From: Acanthaster planci
Taxonomy: Eukaryota > Echinodermata > Asteroidea > Valvatida > Acanthasteridae
Length of the DNA stretch: 56,691 nucleotides
Reading direction: 5' to 3'
Assembly (NCBI RefSeq): GCF_001949145.1
Contig: NW_019091423.1
Coordinates: 1,150,724 to 1,207,414, forward strand
Below the pieces are notes generated by a model that ran no database searches, was not told the origin of the DNA, and saw only the letters and a program-made list of their open reading frames with translations. The position numbers and the translations under genes were made by a program. Shown here in pieces: positions 48,586-56,691 of the stretch (the first letter of the stretch is position 1; the number at the start of each line of letters is the position of its first letter).

Positions 48586-50536
48586 CTGAGTCGAGAGTAT
48601 GAAAAAGGCAACTGAATTGAGCAGATCCTCCAAATTATTTATTCCTGCTTACCATCTTTTCCTGTTTGTAACAGTTACCCTTTAAGCACTTTGTGTTTCA
48701 GACAATAAGCCAAAATAAAAGAACATCCATTAGGCTAGTACAACGTAATTGATCAATATGAAATCTTAAGTGAAATATAAAGTTCACCTGCTGCACATAA
48801 ACTGTAAATAACACCCCAATCCCAGTATCAAAGTCACCAAGGAAAGCAAGAAAAACTGTGGGCACTCATGAGTGACTAATTCGTAAAGAGAGTGAGAGAG
48901 GACCTGCTCACACTCAATGAGTGACCAAAGTTTTGTAGGAGAATTATGCTAAGCATGGATGCACTCTGTTGTCATGTTAAGTTTGACATTATGTACAGTA
49001 TATAGTCTGACTCTCATCCACTGACTATCAAGGGAGACAACAGGGGCCTTTAGCAATGTCTGATATGTGCACAAATACATTTTGCATAAAGCTAATCGGA
49101 GCCGAGTACAGAAACTGTGACTTCATTTGAGCAGAATTTGGCTTAAAGCAGTTGATTAATCAGGAGATTTCAGCTAGCCATGTTTATTAATCAACATAGT
49201 AGCCTCCACACAGTGAGTGTCTTTGAATGATTCAGATTGTGGAAATCGATTTTTTTCTTCAGTTTTGGTGAGTGACAGTATCTCATACAAACAAGACAGG
49301 AAGCTTTCTTAAAAGCATTGAACACAGGTTATTTCACAAATTAGTAGTGCATTTGGAATGCAGCCTAGGCTTCTCCATTTATCAGCAGTAAGGGGGCACT
49401 TCTGCACTGAGAAGATACACATGGAGATGAGATTATTATCCTGAATCTTACCTGTGCCGCATCCTGCTGGAATACACAGAGCTGAATACGTTGACACAGC
49501 ACCATCTTCTTAGCCTGCCACAGCTCATCTAGCTGTCGATGATGATGTAGCACCTTATGGATGAGATCTAAGACGTGACTCGCTGAGGCCGTGTAATCAG
49601 TCTGTGCAGTGACGGAGTTCTCGCTCTCGGGACTGAGGGGTTGCTGTAAAGCATCTAGCAGTGACTTCCCATCCCCACAAAGCTGAAACAATGGAAATTG
49701 AAAGATTCAATACCTTCACTTCCTTTGGGTTTTTTCACGCGGCAGGAATTTTTTGGAATCGTATTCCACGAATCCAAGTGATTTACTGAACAATTTGATA
49801 GGAAAAGAAACCTATTTTGCAATTTTTATAGCCTCCGGTTGAAAAATATTATGGAATCATTGGAGCACAAGAGTGGTTACCCGCTTACATCATCTTGGCT
49901 CACAGACATACATTTATGAAGTCTCTACAACTTTTTTACAGGGATCTGCTTGCTTTCAACTCAGGATAGCCAAGTTATGAATCAGGCCAAAAGAATGAGA
50001 GACGGTACTGTATCTCTTTGCAACATCAGCAATTACTCATGTCACGTTCTAGTTCAAGTAAATTTGTATTTACAATAATGTATGTATCACATGTACATGA
50101 TGGTAGGTTCTTGTGCTTGAATTCATACACTTTTCATGGTTTCCACACACTCACAATCATGAATTATTTATGTTTTGTTCAAGATTATAATAATCCCTGA
50201 CAATTTCAATTTTGAGGCTCAATTAAGTCCTAGTATGTCAAAGTTGGAAACTCAACTGATGACACTCAACTGAAGACACTTCTGTCGTGTTTATACTGGA
50301 GGGTGAATTAAGTGAGCTAATTTGTCTGAGCAACAGCGACTTTTCATTATGAACCTTAAATTAATAATGTTCAGTAATCAGCTTTGCCTTCAATGAATAC
50401 GTATGACGTAGCCTTTCAAGTGTTTGTAACCAGTGCAGTGCACTTTTTCAGGGTATCATAATAGGTATTTTGTAGTTATACTAAAGGCTACTCTATATTC
50501 TGAGGGTAATGCTACCCTGCGTCCTTGGGTACTCAC
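48586..50536. other. Introns E6-E7 and E5-E6; no gene or repeat seen
   Basis: Introns 48586-49451 and 49683-50536 flank E6. Both have GT/AG ends on the minus strand. I see no recognisable mobile element, RNA or nested frame. Confidence 0.5.
49452..49682 (-). CDS. TRIO: Trio exon E6: spectrin repeat 3, second half
   Basis: 231 nt, 77 codons, phase 0 at both ends (TTTCAG|CTT and GCA CAG|GTAAG). Contains GDGKSLLDALQQPLSPESEN, then HVLDLIHKVLHHHRQLDELW and CQRIQLCVFQQDAAQ. TRIO has DGKSLLDKLQRPLTPGSSDS, HHVLDVIHEVLHH and LHQRLQLCVFQQD. The Ser/Pro-rich insert between helices B and C (PLSPESENSVTA) is conserved in position with TRIO and offers candidate proline-directed phosphorylation sites (inference). 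Confidence 0.96.
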
Positions 50537-50671
50537 ATCTGAGTAGCACTGGCTGATGGTCTCAAAAAGTTTCTGGTGTTGATGAAGTTTGGCCTCTAGC
50601 TCTGGTATCTCGGTAGGTATCTCATCCTCCTCTTGGCATTGTTCAGCCCAGCCAAAGAGATTGGCCATGTA
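50537..50671 (-). CDS. TRIO: Trio exon E5: spectrin repeat 3, first half
   Basis: 135 nt, 45 codons, phase 0 at both ends (CAAAG|TAC and TCA GAT|GTGAGT). Reads YMANLFGWAEQCQEEDEIPT then ELEAKLHQHQKLFETISQ-CYSD. TRIO has YMSNVDSWCKACGEVDLPSE, LEDAIHHHQGIYEHIT and AYSE. The acceptor AAAG is weak. The acceptor and first 29 nt of this exon recur as diverged tandem copies through the adjacent intron. In the 89-bp copy at 50817-50905 the corresponding site reads CGCAG, a better acceptor than the real one. Confidence 0.94.
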
Positions 50672-51172
50672 CTTTGAGATCAAAGAAGGGAAGGTTATTA
50701 TTCACTGAAATCAATACAACCAGGTGGGTGGCTAAAGTGTACAGACTGCCTGTGGAAGGTGGGATTAACTACGCAGGAGTAAATATTCTCTAAGACACCA
50801 ATGTAACCAGGGTGGGTCAGCCCAGCCATACAGATTGGCCAAGAACTGCGAAATCAAAAACAGGACGTTCAATGTTTATTGGGTCACCAATGTAACCAGA
50901 GTGGGTCAGCCCAGCCTTACAGATTGGCCAGGCTCAAGGATCAAATAAGGGAAGACCACATGATTACTCATTAATGCCAATATAGCCTGGTGAGTTGGCC
51001 CGACTGGTATAGATTGGTCAGGGACTGTGGTATTAAGTATGCAGGGTTTAACATGCACTAGGATACCAACATAACCACACTGGTCAGCCCAGTGATGAAT
51101 TTTGGTCATTTATTTTGGGGGAAATCAAATGAAAGGTGGTTCAGATTCATTATGACACCCATGAATACAACA
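50643..51172. repeat. 89-bp tandem array derived from the 5' edge of exon E5
   Basis: Units begin with TCAGCCCAGCC(A/T)...ATTGGCC at 50643 (the real exon edge), 50817, 50906, about 50995 and 51084, with a more diverged unit near 50731. Spacing is 89, 89 and 89 bp, and 174 bp across the diverged pair. The first 29 bp of each unit match coding sequence of E5 (..ANLFGWAE), and the rest match the E5 acceptor and upstream intron. The copies have decayed: one carries a stop (CTG TAA GGC). The array fills nearly all of the 544-bp intron. Confidence 0.85.
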
Positions 51173-51215
51173 TCTGACAATCCTGAGGGTGTTCCACATG
51201 ACCAGTTGATCTAAC

Positions 51216-51407
51216 CTCTTCAACTTTCTGATGGAAAGCTACAGACATAGTCAGCAGGGTACTCCTCTCATCCAAGGCTACAGCAAATGCACGCCACTTC
51301 TGCTCCAGCTTGTGGGTGAGTCGTTCAATTTGTTCAGCTGCATAATGTCCTGATTCCATCAGGCGTGAGGCGATGCCAACTATCTGGTTGATCTGGACGT
51401 ACATACC
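51216..51407 (-). CDS. TRIO: Trio exon E4: spectrin repeat 2, second half
   Basis: 192 nt, 64 codons, phase 0 at both ends (CTCAG|GGT ATG and GAA GAG|GTTAG). Begins GMYVQINQIVGIASRLMESG, continues HYAAEQIERLTHKLEQKW and ends ALDERSTLLTMSVAFHQK-VEE. TRIO has NVYVNINRIMSVANRLVESG, LEQEWKAF and LDERSTLLDMSSIFHQKAEK. These are the end of helix B and helix C, with the conserved helix-C Trp in QKW. E8 and E14 are also exactly 192 nt and occupy the same place in their repeats. Confidence 0.96.
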
Positions 51408-51560
51408 CTGAGAGGTGTAAACAAATGAAGAAACTTTTCTCATCTCAGAGATTAAATCCGTAAGGTGTCTTCACTAGTAAGCCAAAGACTGTTGGCTACA
51501 TTCCTTTCCTGAAAAGCCCATAAAACTGCTCCCGTAGGTTTTGGGAAAACTCTGAGAAAA

Positions 51561-51910
51561 CAATAATAAAATAATTTATTCCTTTTTGTTCATTTATAAA
51601 GCGCAAATTTCATACAAATATGTTCAAATGCACTGTTCAATGAAGCCAAGAGCGCTTCTGGCAGCTGCCAAAGGGTCCACATTCACCTACATCTATAGAG
51701 AGGAGACAATGAGAAGCAGTTACAGTTTTAGAGGTGGGAGGAAAACCCCAGAGAAGAAATTTTTGAGTAAAAGTTTAAAACCCACAGAATCACGTTGGGA
51801 CAGAAAACCCAATCCACATGTGGGCCGAGCCGGGAATGGAACCCGGGCCACAGAGGTGAAAGGCGAGGAAAGAACGACTTCACCAACCTGACCCCTGATG
51901 GCCATCTCAC
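51561..51910 (-). mobile_element. tRNA-derived SINE-like element, copy 2
   Basis: On the minus strand: B-box-like GGGTTCCATTCCC (51844-51832), a segment GGATTGGGTTTTCTGTCCC, the shared core GGTTTTCCTCCCACCTCTAA (51747-51728) and a 3' tail GCGCTTTATAAATGAAC followed by AT-rich AATAAATTATTTTATT. Core and tRNA-related parts match copy 1 at 14070-14300. Three overlapping small open frames here are part of the element, not genes. Confidence 0.7.
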
Positions 51911-51954
51911 TTCAGTGTTGAAGGAGGAATCCTCATCACAAACAAGATACTCAC

Positions 51955-53752
51955 TACAGTACAGGTCAGAATTTTAGCTGACACGTTATCACGCTTAGCG
52001 TGTCAACGTGTATCGGGTCAAACAGATATGAAAGGAGTTAACCACAAACACAAAACACGCTGACCTCAGCATAACAGAGAACGCCGACACTGCAATCCGA
52101 TTTGCCGAGTATAAACATGCACACGCTACATGCAAAACCCAGAACAGCCAGGCCTTTGTTGACCGGAGCAGTCATTTTCCTAGTTTCCCACAACGAAAAG
52201 TTTTCAGTTTGACTGCAGCTTAAGTTATCTTCAAATTCCACGGAAATGCTATCAGTAGTTTACCAAGCATCACGAAATCATTTTTGAAGATAAAGCATTT
52301 TGTGTATCCATACAGGATCGATGAAAGTGCCATGCAGACAACACTTTTGGTTTATGTCTGAATTGCTCCCAAAACTTCTGAATCAGGCACAGAAAATACA
52401 CTAGCGTGAAATCAATTTTTTAACCGAGACGATTATAACTAGCAGATTTTACAGCAAAACATTTTCTAAATTAGAGAAAACTATTTTGAAAGAAATCCAC
52501 AAAATATAAATGGGATTTGATCTTGCCGGTCAAATTTTAGTCGGCCCCCACGGCGGCAATTCTAGCATACATACTCGAGCTCAGTGTGTTTAATAAAGTA
52601 GCATGAATACAAATTTGATGTGAGGTGGGGATTTTTTCCCATCAGTTTTCAACCTTTGAGCTGGAAAACCTACCTAAAAAAATCACTCTGATTGTGACGA
52701 CATTAGGACTAAACTGAACGGCAAAGATCACACTGAAATGAAAGGAAGTCGGGTCTGCACTAGTGCCAGCGACGTGCATGCACCTGCTCCACACAATGGA
52801 CAAAGTAGCACCCATGTGAACTTCATAAATATGCATGTCGTGTGACTTGTAAGAGCTGTAGCTTTGCATTTGTTGGCACTGTATCGAAATGAACGTGCAA
52901 TACACTTGTTTAAATTTATGATTGATGGTTGGGATGAAAGTGCTGGGGAGGTATTTTTCTCATTGCTTTGTCGTGGCACGGTCGCGGCACGTGGCAGCAA
53001 ATGAAAAAGTCAAGTTAAAATTTTCACAATTTCAGTTGATTTTTTTTTAATTTACTGGAATTATGATACATGAACTGAATTTCCATAAATTAAGAAATAC
53101 TCAGCTTGTTATTACAGTTCTGGCTGAGGAATGGATTTCTTTTGTGGTTACTGTTTATTTGTGAAAAGTTCTCATGCAATTGGGAATTGCTTAAAACTGA
53201 TCTAGCATCAGAACCAGCAAGAAAAGCATCGTTGTCACTCCAGTCGATCCTGGGAGTTGAAAATTCAAAGCTTACATTTCATTTGGAAAAAAGTCTGTAG
53301 TAGCTAAACACACACGGTGGACTATTGGCCAGTTTCACTGAAATTTGACATTTTCCAGATGTAATCCGACTGAACAAGTTTCGTGATCCAAAACAAAAGA
53401 AAACGGCAGTAATAGTGATACAAATTTCAATACTTCAAGACGGTCATCTTGCCAGCCAGGCACTACACGTTCATGTATGTGATTTCACTTATTCAGTGAA
53501 CTGTCATACAGTGTACATTGTACATATGTACACGCATACACAAAGCTGGCTGGAGCGACGGCCCTGCGTGTGCAGTGGTTCACTAGATGTTGTCGGTCAC
53601 CCTTGCAGTCTGCGGTCACAAGCCCTGCTGAGGTAATGAGGTCCAGGGTCAGGCTTATCGTCCACGGTAAAAACAGCAAATTGTGTATTGAATGGCGTGT
53701 CAGGTTCACTGATTGTGTTAGCGTGTCGGCTAAAATTCTGACCTGTGCTGTA
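51955..53752. mobile_element. 1.8-kb TA-flanked terminal-inverted-repeat element
   Basis: Left end TACAGTACAGGTCAGAATTT-TAGCTGACACG; right end on the minus strand TACAGCACAGGTCAGAATTT-TAGCCGACACG: about 29 of 31 positions identical, each preceded by TA. CAGTACAGGTC-type termini and TA targets are typical of Tc1/mariner elements. The interior has no transposase frame longer than 100 codons, so it is decayed or non-autonomous. It occupies most of the E3-E4 intron and its right end is 34 nt from the E3 donor. Confidence 0.8.
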
Positions 53753-53786
53753 TGCAATCTGCATGGAGTAAACATTCATAACTCAC

Positions 53787-53909
53787 CATCGCTTGGGTTG
53801 CAAACAAGTTATGTTCCTCCTGTAACTCCTCCCCACTCTGTGAATTGCTGCCAATCTCGGTGTGATTGAGGAGAAAGAGTTCCTTTTGGTGGGCCAGCCA
53901 TTCAAACAT
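53787..53909 (-). CDS. TRIO: Trio exon E3: spectrin repeat 2, first half
   Basis: 123 nt, phase 0 at both ends (ATCAG|ATG and GCG ATG|GTGAGT). Its 41 codons start MFEWLAHQKELFLLNHTEIG and end EEHNLFATQAM, matching TRIO MFDWITHNKGLFLNSYTEIG and QHNHFAMNCM. This is spectrin helix A with its conserved Trp, plus the A-B loop and the start of helix B. Both splice sites are close to mobile elements: a 1.8-kb TIR element starts 34 nt past the donor, and a 584-bp MITE lies 59 nt before the acceptor. Confidence 0.95.
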
Positions 53910-53968
53910 CTGATGTACAACCAAAAAAAAAAGCTCCTACTTGCTAAGTGACAAGGCCTACATTTCCT

Positions 53969-54552
53969 TTAACCACTTGCTGCTGGGTGGAGTTTTCTTG
54001 AGCAAGACAAGATGCCGGCTCATTTTCAAGATTTTCCGTTTTCAAAGTTCTTCAAAAATTCATCATTTCATTTAATGGCCGTTTATACCAAAATGAAGGA
54101 CTCTTTGGGCGCTACTCTAAAGCTGACAGGTAAAATTCATTGACTCCTGAATATTTCAGCCAGGCCTGCAAGCCTTGGAAAAAGAGCCCAGATTGTGCGG
54201 TGTTACGTAAGATTCTTTTGTTCCCGAAATCGGCACAGAGCACTGCTGACCTCTTTTAAATAGGGGCCAGATTAGCGTGCAGCGGTGCTGTGTGGTGGAG
54301 AGCTTTTGTCCCGGTGGTAATCTGCTTGCTCTATAAATGCCTCAAACCGTGGTATACTGTTTCAAAACAAGGCTGGATTATCTCCATAATTGAGAGTGAA
54401 AAAATGTTGGTAATGCCCAGCAGCTCAGTCTTTTGTGCTGAGCACGGTCTTTTGTTATAAGGCCCAACTCTTTTGTCCAAGTTCCGGGCTCCCCGGCTCT
54501 GCACATAAAGCCTATGTACTTGAAAACGGGTCGCCCGTCAGGAAGTGGTTAA
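53969..54552. mobile_element. piggyBac-like MITE, copy 2 (full length, opposite orientation)
   Basis: 584 bp, the same length as copy 1, bounded by TTAA at 53969-53972 and 54549-54552. Terminal inverted repeats TTAACCACTTGCTGCTGGGT and (minus strand) TTAACCACTTCCTGACGGGC. The interior matches the reverse complement of copy 1. It lies 59 nt upstream of the E3 acceptor. Confidence 0.88.
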
Positions 54553-55045
54553 CTCATCAGCCCTCTATAAACACTTAGTGCATAACATGACTTGATTTAT
54601 AATTCAAAAACTGAGACATTTGCAAACTGGGATTCTAGGTTCTTTTACAGATCCTCTCAGCAGGGGCTAGTTTGTTATCTTGATTTAATTTGCAAGAACA
54701 AAGTAATCCAAGGTCCCATTTCAGTATTCCAACCAAAGTTTTACTGCTTTATCACCGACCTTGAAGGATAGGAAGCTTCTCATGATCAAGTTTCCAAAAT
54801 TCAAACATCATGCAATATCCAAATGGTAATACTTTGTGCTGAATCAAATGGGGACATAATGCCCAGTTCAGATGACTGCTCTATAGTCCTGAAGCAATTA
54901 AAATCATTTTTAAAAACCACGACGGTCAGTGAAAGATTTGGAAATTCAAAGCCATGTGCTAATTTGATACTTATCTGAATGTCCTGAAAGTGCAAATCAA
55001 AAAGTGGACAGATTTTTTTTTCTCACAACAGATATGGTCAGCTAC

Positions 55046-55298
55046 CTTCTGAACATCCTGTTCAAATAGTCTGAGTTCCAAACACTGCTCCAGCTTCAGC
55101 TTTCTGATCTGCCAGAGTTGGTGAAGCTGTTGCCTGGTTGCTGTCACACTGTCCATCATGCGATTGACACGGGGTACCACACCATGGAAGTCAGCGCTAG
55201 CTGCAATGCTAGACATACTGGTGAAACTACCATGTGAGCTGCCGCAGTAGCCTGAGTCTGTGGTTGTAGACTCATCTCCATTGAAACCACTGCAAATT
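55046..55298 (-). CDS. TRIO: Trio exon E2: spectrin repeat 1, second half
   Basis: 253 nt; supplies one base to complete an Arg codon with E1, then 84 codons, ending in phase 0 (CAG AAG|GTAGCT). It begins with a Ser/Thr/Gly-rich stretch of about 25 residues (DESTTTDSGYCGSS...), where TRIO also has a Ser/Gly-rich linker. Then comes the helical part VPRVNRMMDSVTATRQQLHQ, LWQIRKLKLEQCLELRLFEQ and DVQK, close to TRIO LPKVSTMLDRLHSTRQHLHQ and MWHVRKLKLDQC. A second in-frame acceptor lies 9 nt downstream (exon start 55289); the upstream one is preferred because it restores the R-I pair seen in TRIO. Confidence 0.93.
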
Positions 55299-55519
55299 CT
55301 AAAGTCATTCAGAAAACAAAAAAAGGCATTAACAGTGGAATCGCAGTAGCATTTATTACAAGACTAAATATCAAGTTACTGGCTTTATGTAAGAACTGCT
55401 GAGGGACACTTGTTGGAACTCAAGAGGCTAGACTTGAAATTACTCTATACCCATAATTTCATCAGTTTGAAATTTACAGCAAAAAAACTGAAACTTTACA
55501 TTTTAATGCAAAATTAAAT

Positions 55520-55815
55520 TTAACCAATTGCTGCCGGGTGCCTTTGGAAATGCAGTTTAACACCAGGCAATTTTTCAATATCTTCGGTTTGCAAAAACCC
55601 ACCTAAACCCCATCAAGTGTCTAGTGGTTACTCTAATCTGACAGACAACATCTATCGAAGCCCGAGTATTTCAGCCAGGCCTTCCGCCTTGTAAAAAGAG
55701 GCCAGATTGTGCAGTGTTTTGTTACAAGGTCCAACTCTTTTTTATTTCGGGCACCCAGGCTATGCGTACAAACCCAAGGTACCCAGTACTGGGCACCTCG
55801 GCACGAAGTGGTTAA
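55520..55815. mobile_element. piggyBac-like MITE, copy 3 (internally deleted)
   Basis: 296 bp bounded by TTAA at 55520-55523 and 55812-55815. Inverted ends TTAACCAATTGCTGCCGGGT and (minus strand) TTAACCACTTCGTGCCGAGG. It keeps both terminal parts of copy 2 (for example ATTTCAGCCAGGCCT, CCAGATTGTGC) but lacks about 290 bp of the middle. It lies in the E1-E2 intron. Confidence 0.85.
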
Positions 55816-56184
55816 AAAGCTTCAGTATCAATAAACTATCCAACAGTGATTTGCTGGTATGATCCATTCACATGTACAGGGCAACTGTTGGGCATGTCTT
55901 TGAGTGATCAACCAAAATGATCAATTGTGGACTACATACAAGTACGTGTATGAACTAATATTTGGACGCCCGTGTGCCTGAAGTATACTGACTGTTGTGA
56001 GTGGCCACCTTAAGGACACAATAATCACCAATATTGTCTGACTGAATATTTACCCGTACCCTCAGCAAAGTCATCCAACATGCATGCATTTTGACATAAG
56101 ATAACCATCAATCATACAAGCCTGACCATCCAGGAAGGACCCTTGTGTGGACTGAATGTCATCCTGACCTACATGTACATGTAC

Positions 56185-56384
56185 CTCCTAAGCAGCCTCT
56201 GTCCATCCTGGTTGATCTGCTCCACCGGTATCTCCAGCACCTGTTCCCGCAGGTGCGTGTGCTCCTCAATTTGCTGCTGGGCGCCGTCTATGGTCATGGC
56301 AAAGTTAGTGCAGTTCATCTCCCGCTTTAGGTGGTCTTGGCGATGCATGAGCTCCGAGGCTTTGGTTAGGAAATCCTCTACAGC
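56185..56384 (-). CDS. TRIO: Trio exon E1: spectrin repeat 1, first half
   Basis: Starts in phase 0 after CTTAG and ends in phase 2 at AG|GTACATG. It reads AVEDFLTKASELMHR through IEEHTHLREQVLEIPVEQ to GQRLLRR, matching TRIO AFEDYIS, IEEHSQLKKKV and GQKLLQR, which directly follow the SEC14 domain. The 200-nt exon therefore opens SR1 (first helix and start of the second). Its donor lies at the edge of a TACATGTACATGTA palindrome. Open frames on the plus strand here are antisense shadows. Confidence 0.93.
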
Positions 56385-56691
56385 CTAAGGAGCACAAGAC
56401 AAGAAAGGATTAGAAGAACTGGTGTAATGGACTGTACTAGTCCCACCCATTACATACATGTACATGATCAATTAACATGCCAATCTGCGTGATCCAGCTG
56501 CATGTGTCATATGTGCCTGAATGTACATGTATGTTGGGTTTTAAAAAAGCATGTGGACATAAATCACCACAGTCATTGGTCAGAGCAACATGGGGCAGGG
56601 CTTAATAAGTCAGTCCACTGGGAGGCACTGGAAGGACAAAGGGGACCCTCCCTGAAGCCTGTGCCCCATTGTGCACACCAATTCAGAATTT
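56385..56691. other. Partial intron upstream of E1
   Basis: Intronic sequence leading off the right edge toward the SEC14-domain exons. TACATGTACATG palindromes at about 56456-56466 and 56521-56531. No exon is recognised. Confidence 0.55.

Larger units (their letters stand above)
979..56384 (-). other. TRIO: Trio/Kalirin-family RhoGEF gene, central part (19 exons, partial at both ends)
   Basis: Gene-level entry. Nineteen exons join into 3,330 nt (1,110 codons) with no stop and matching phases. The product aligns collinearly with vertebrate TRIO from just after the SEC14 domain, through nine spectrin repeats, to the start of the first DH domain. Diagnostic identities include KHTGVGK, LDERSTLL, FYKTSEQV, ARRNA, FEWL/LEWIHD, RYRDFSLRM and [10 protein letters not shown]. 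Known family role: a large cytoplasmic scaffold whose GEF1 unit activates Rac and RhoG, and whose GEF2 unit activates RhoA, in axon guidance, migration and actin control; the spectrin repeats form an elongated spacer and docking region. Invertebrates usually have one gene ancestral to both TRIO and KALRN, so the symbol means family, not strict orthology. The SEC14 exons (right) and most catalytic exons (left) are outside the window. Confidence 0.95.

Noticed and set aside
50906-51109. 67-codon minus-strand frame as an additional Trio exon
   Set aside because: It falls in the 89-bp tandem array; similarity to E5 comes from duplication, and E4 joins E5 directly in the TRIO alignment.

Overview
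This window is eukaryotic. Nineteen short coding exons on the minus strand, each with canonical AG acceptor and GT donor dinucleotides and compatible phases, join into one continuous 1,110-codon frame. That frame reads from right to left as the central part of a Trio/Kalirin-family Rho guanine-nucleotide exchange factor. The intron-rich structure, about 38-40% GC by eye, very high similarity to vertebrate TRIO, and many TACATGTA and TACCGGTA palindromes suggest a marine invertebrate, most plausibly a non-vertebrate deuterostome (echinoderm, hemichordate or cephalochordate). I cannot fix the species. No operons, Shine-Dalgarno sites, CRISPR arrays or rRNA genes are present.

Layout in gene order, from right to left. 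The fragment starts at 56384, just after the SEC14 (CRAL-TRIO) domain, which lies off the right edge. Eighteen exons (E1-E18, my local numbering) encode nine spectrin repeats, two exons per repeat: SR1 = E1+E2, SR2 = E3+E4, SR3 = E5+E6, SR4 = E7+E8, SR5 = E9+E10, SR6 = E11+E12, SR7 = E13+E14, SR8 = E15+E16, SR9 = E17+E18. E19 (979-1161) carries the basic linker and the first conserved helix of the first DH (Rac/RhoG GEF) domain. The rest of DH1, the PH and SH3 domains, the second GEF unit and the kinase would lie off the left edge. E7 and E8, the two halves of SR4, are separated by an intron of about 33.9 kb (14564-48462). All other introns here are 0.26-2.9 kb.

The non-coding part contains several mobile-element remnants that I recognise from structure alone. 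There are three copies of a TTAA-flanked, piggyBac-like MITE family (7213-7796, 53969-54552, 55520-55815), a 1.8-kb TA-flanked terminal-inverted-repeat element (51955-53752) and a second TA-flanked element (31894-32704). There are also two tRNA-derived SINE-like copies sharing a core (about 14070-14300 and 51561-51910) and a LINE-like 3' tail near 15174. Three blocks of degenerate GTGAAAA/TTTTCACACC repeats are present. The intron between E4 and E5 is built almost entirely of about six tandem copies of an 89-bp unit that includes the acceptor site and first codons of E5.

I find no second protein-coding gene. The intronic open frames of 60-141 codons have no recognisable domains and look like chance. 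The most interesting non-textbook signals are the exon-edge-derived tandem array, exon E3 hemmed in by two transposons, the strict two-exons-per-spectrin-repeat architecture, and the palindrome-rich giant intron with a CpG-rich patch at about 30.6-31.15 kb.
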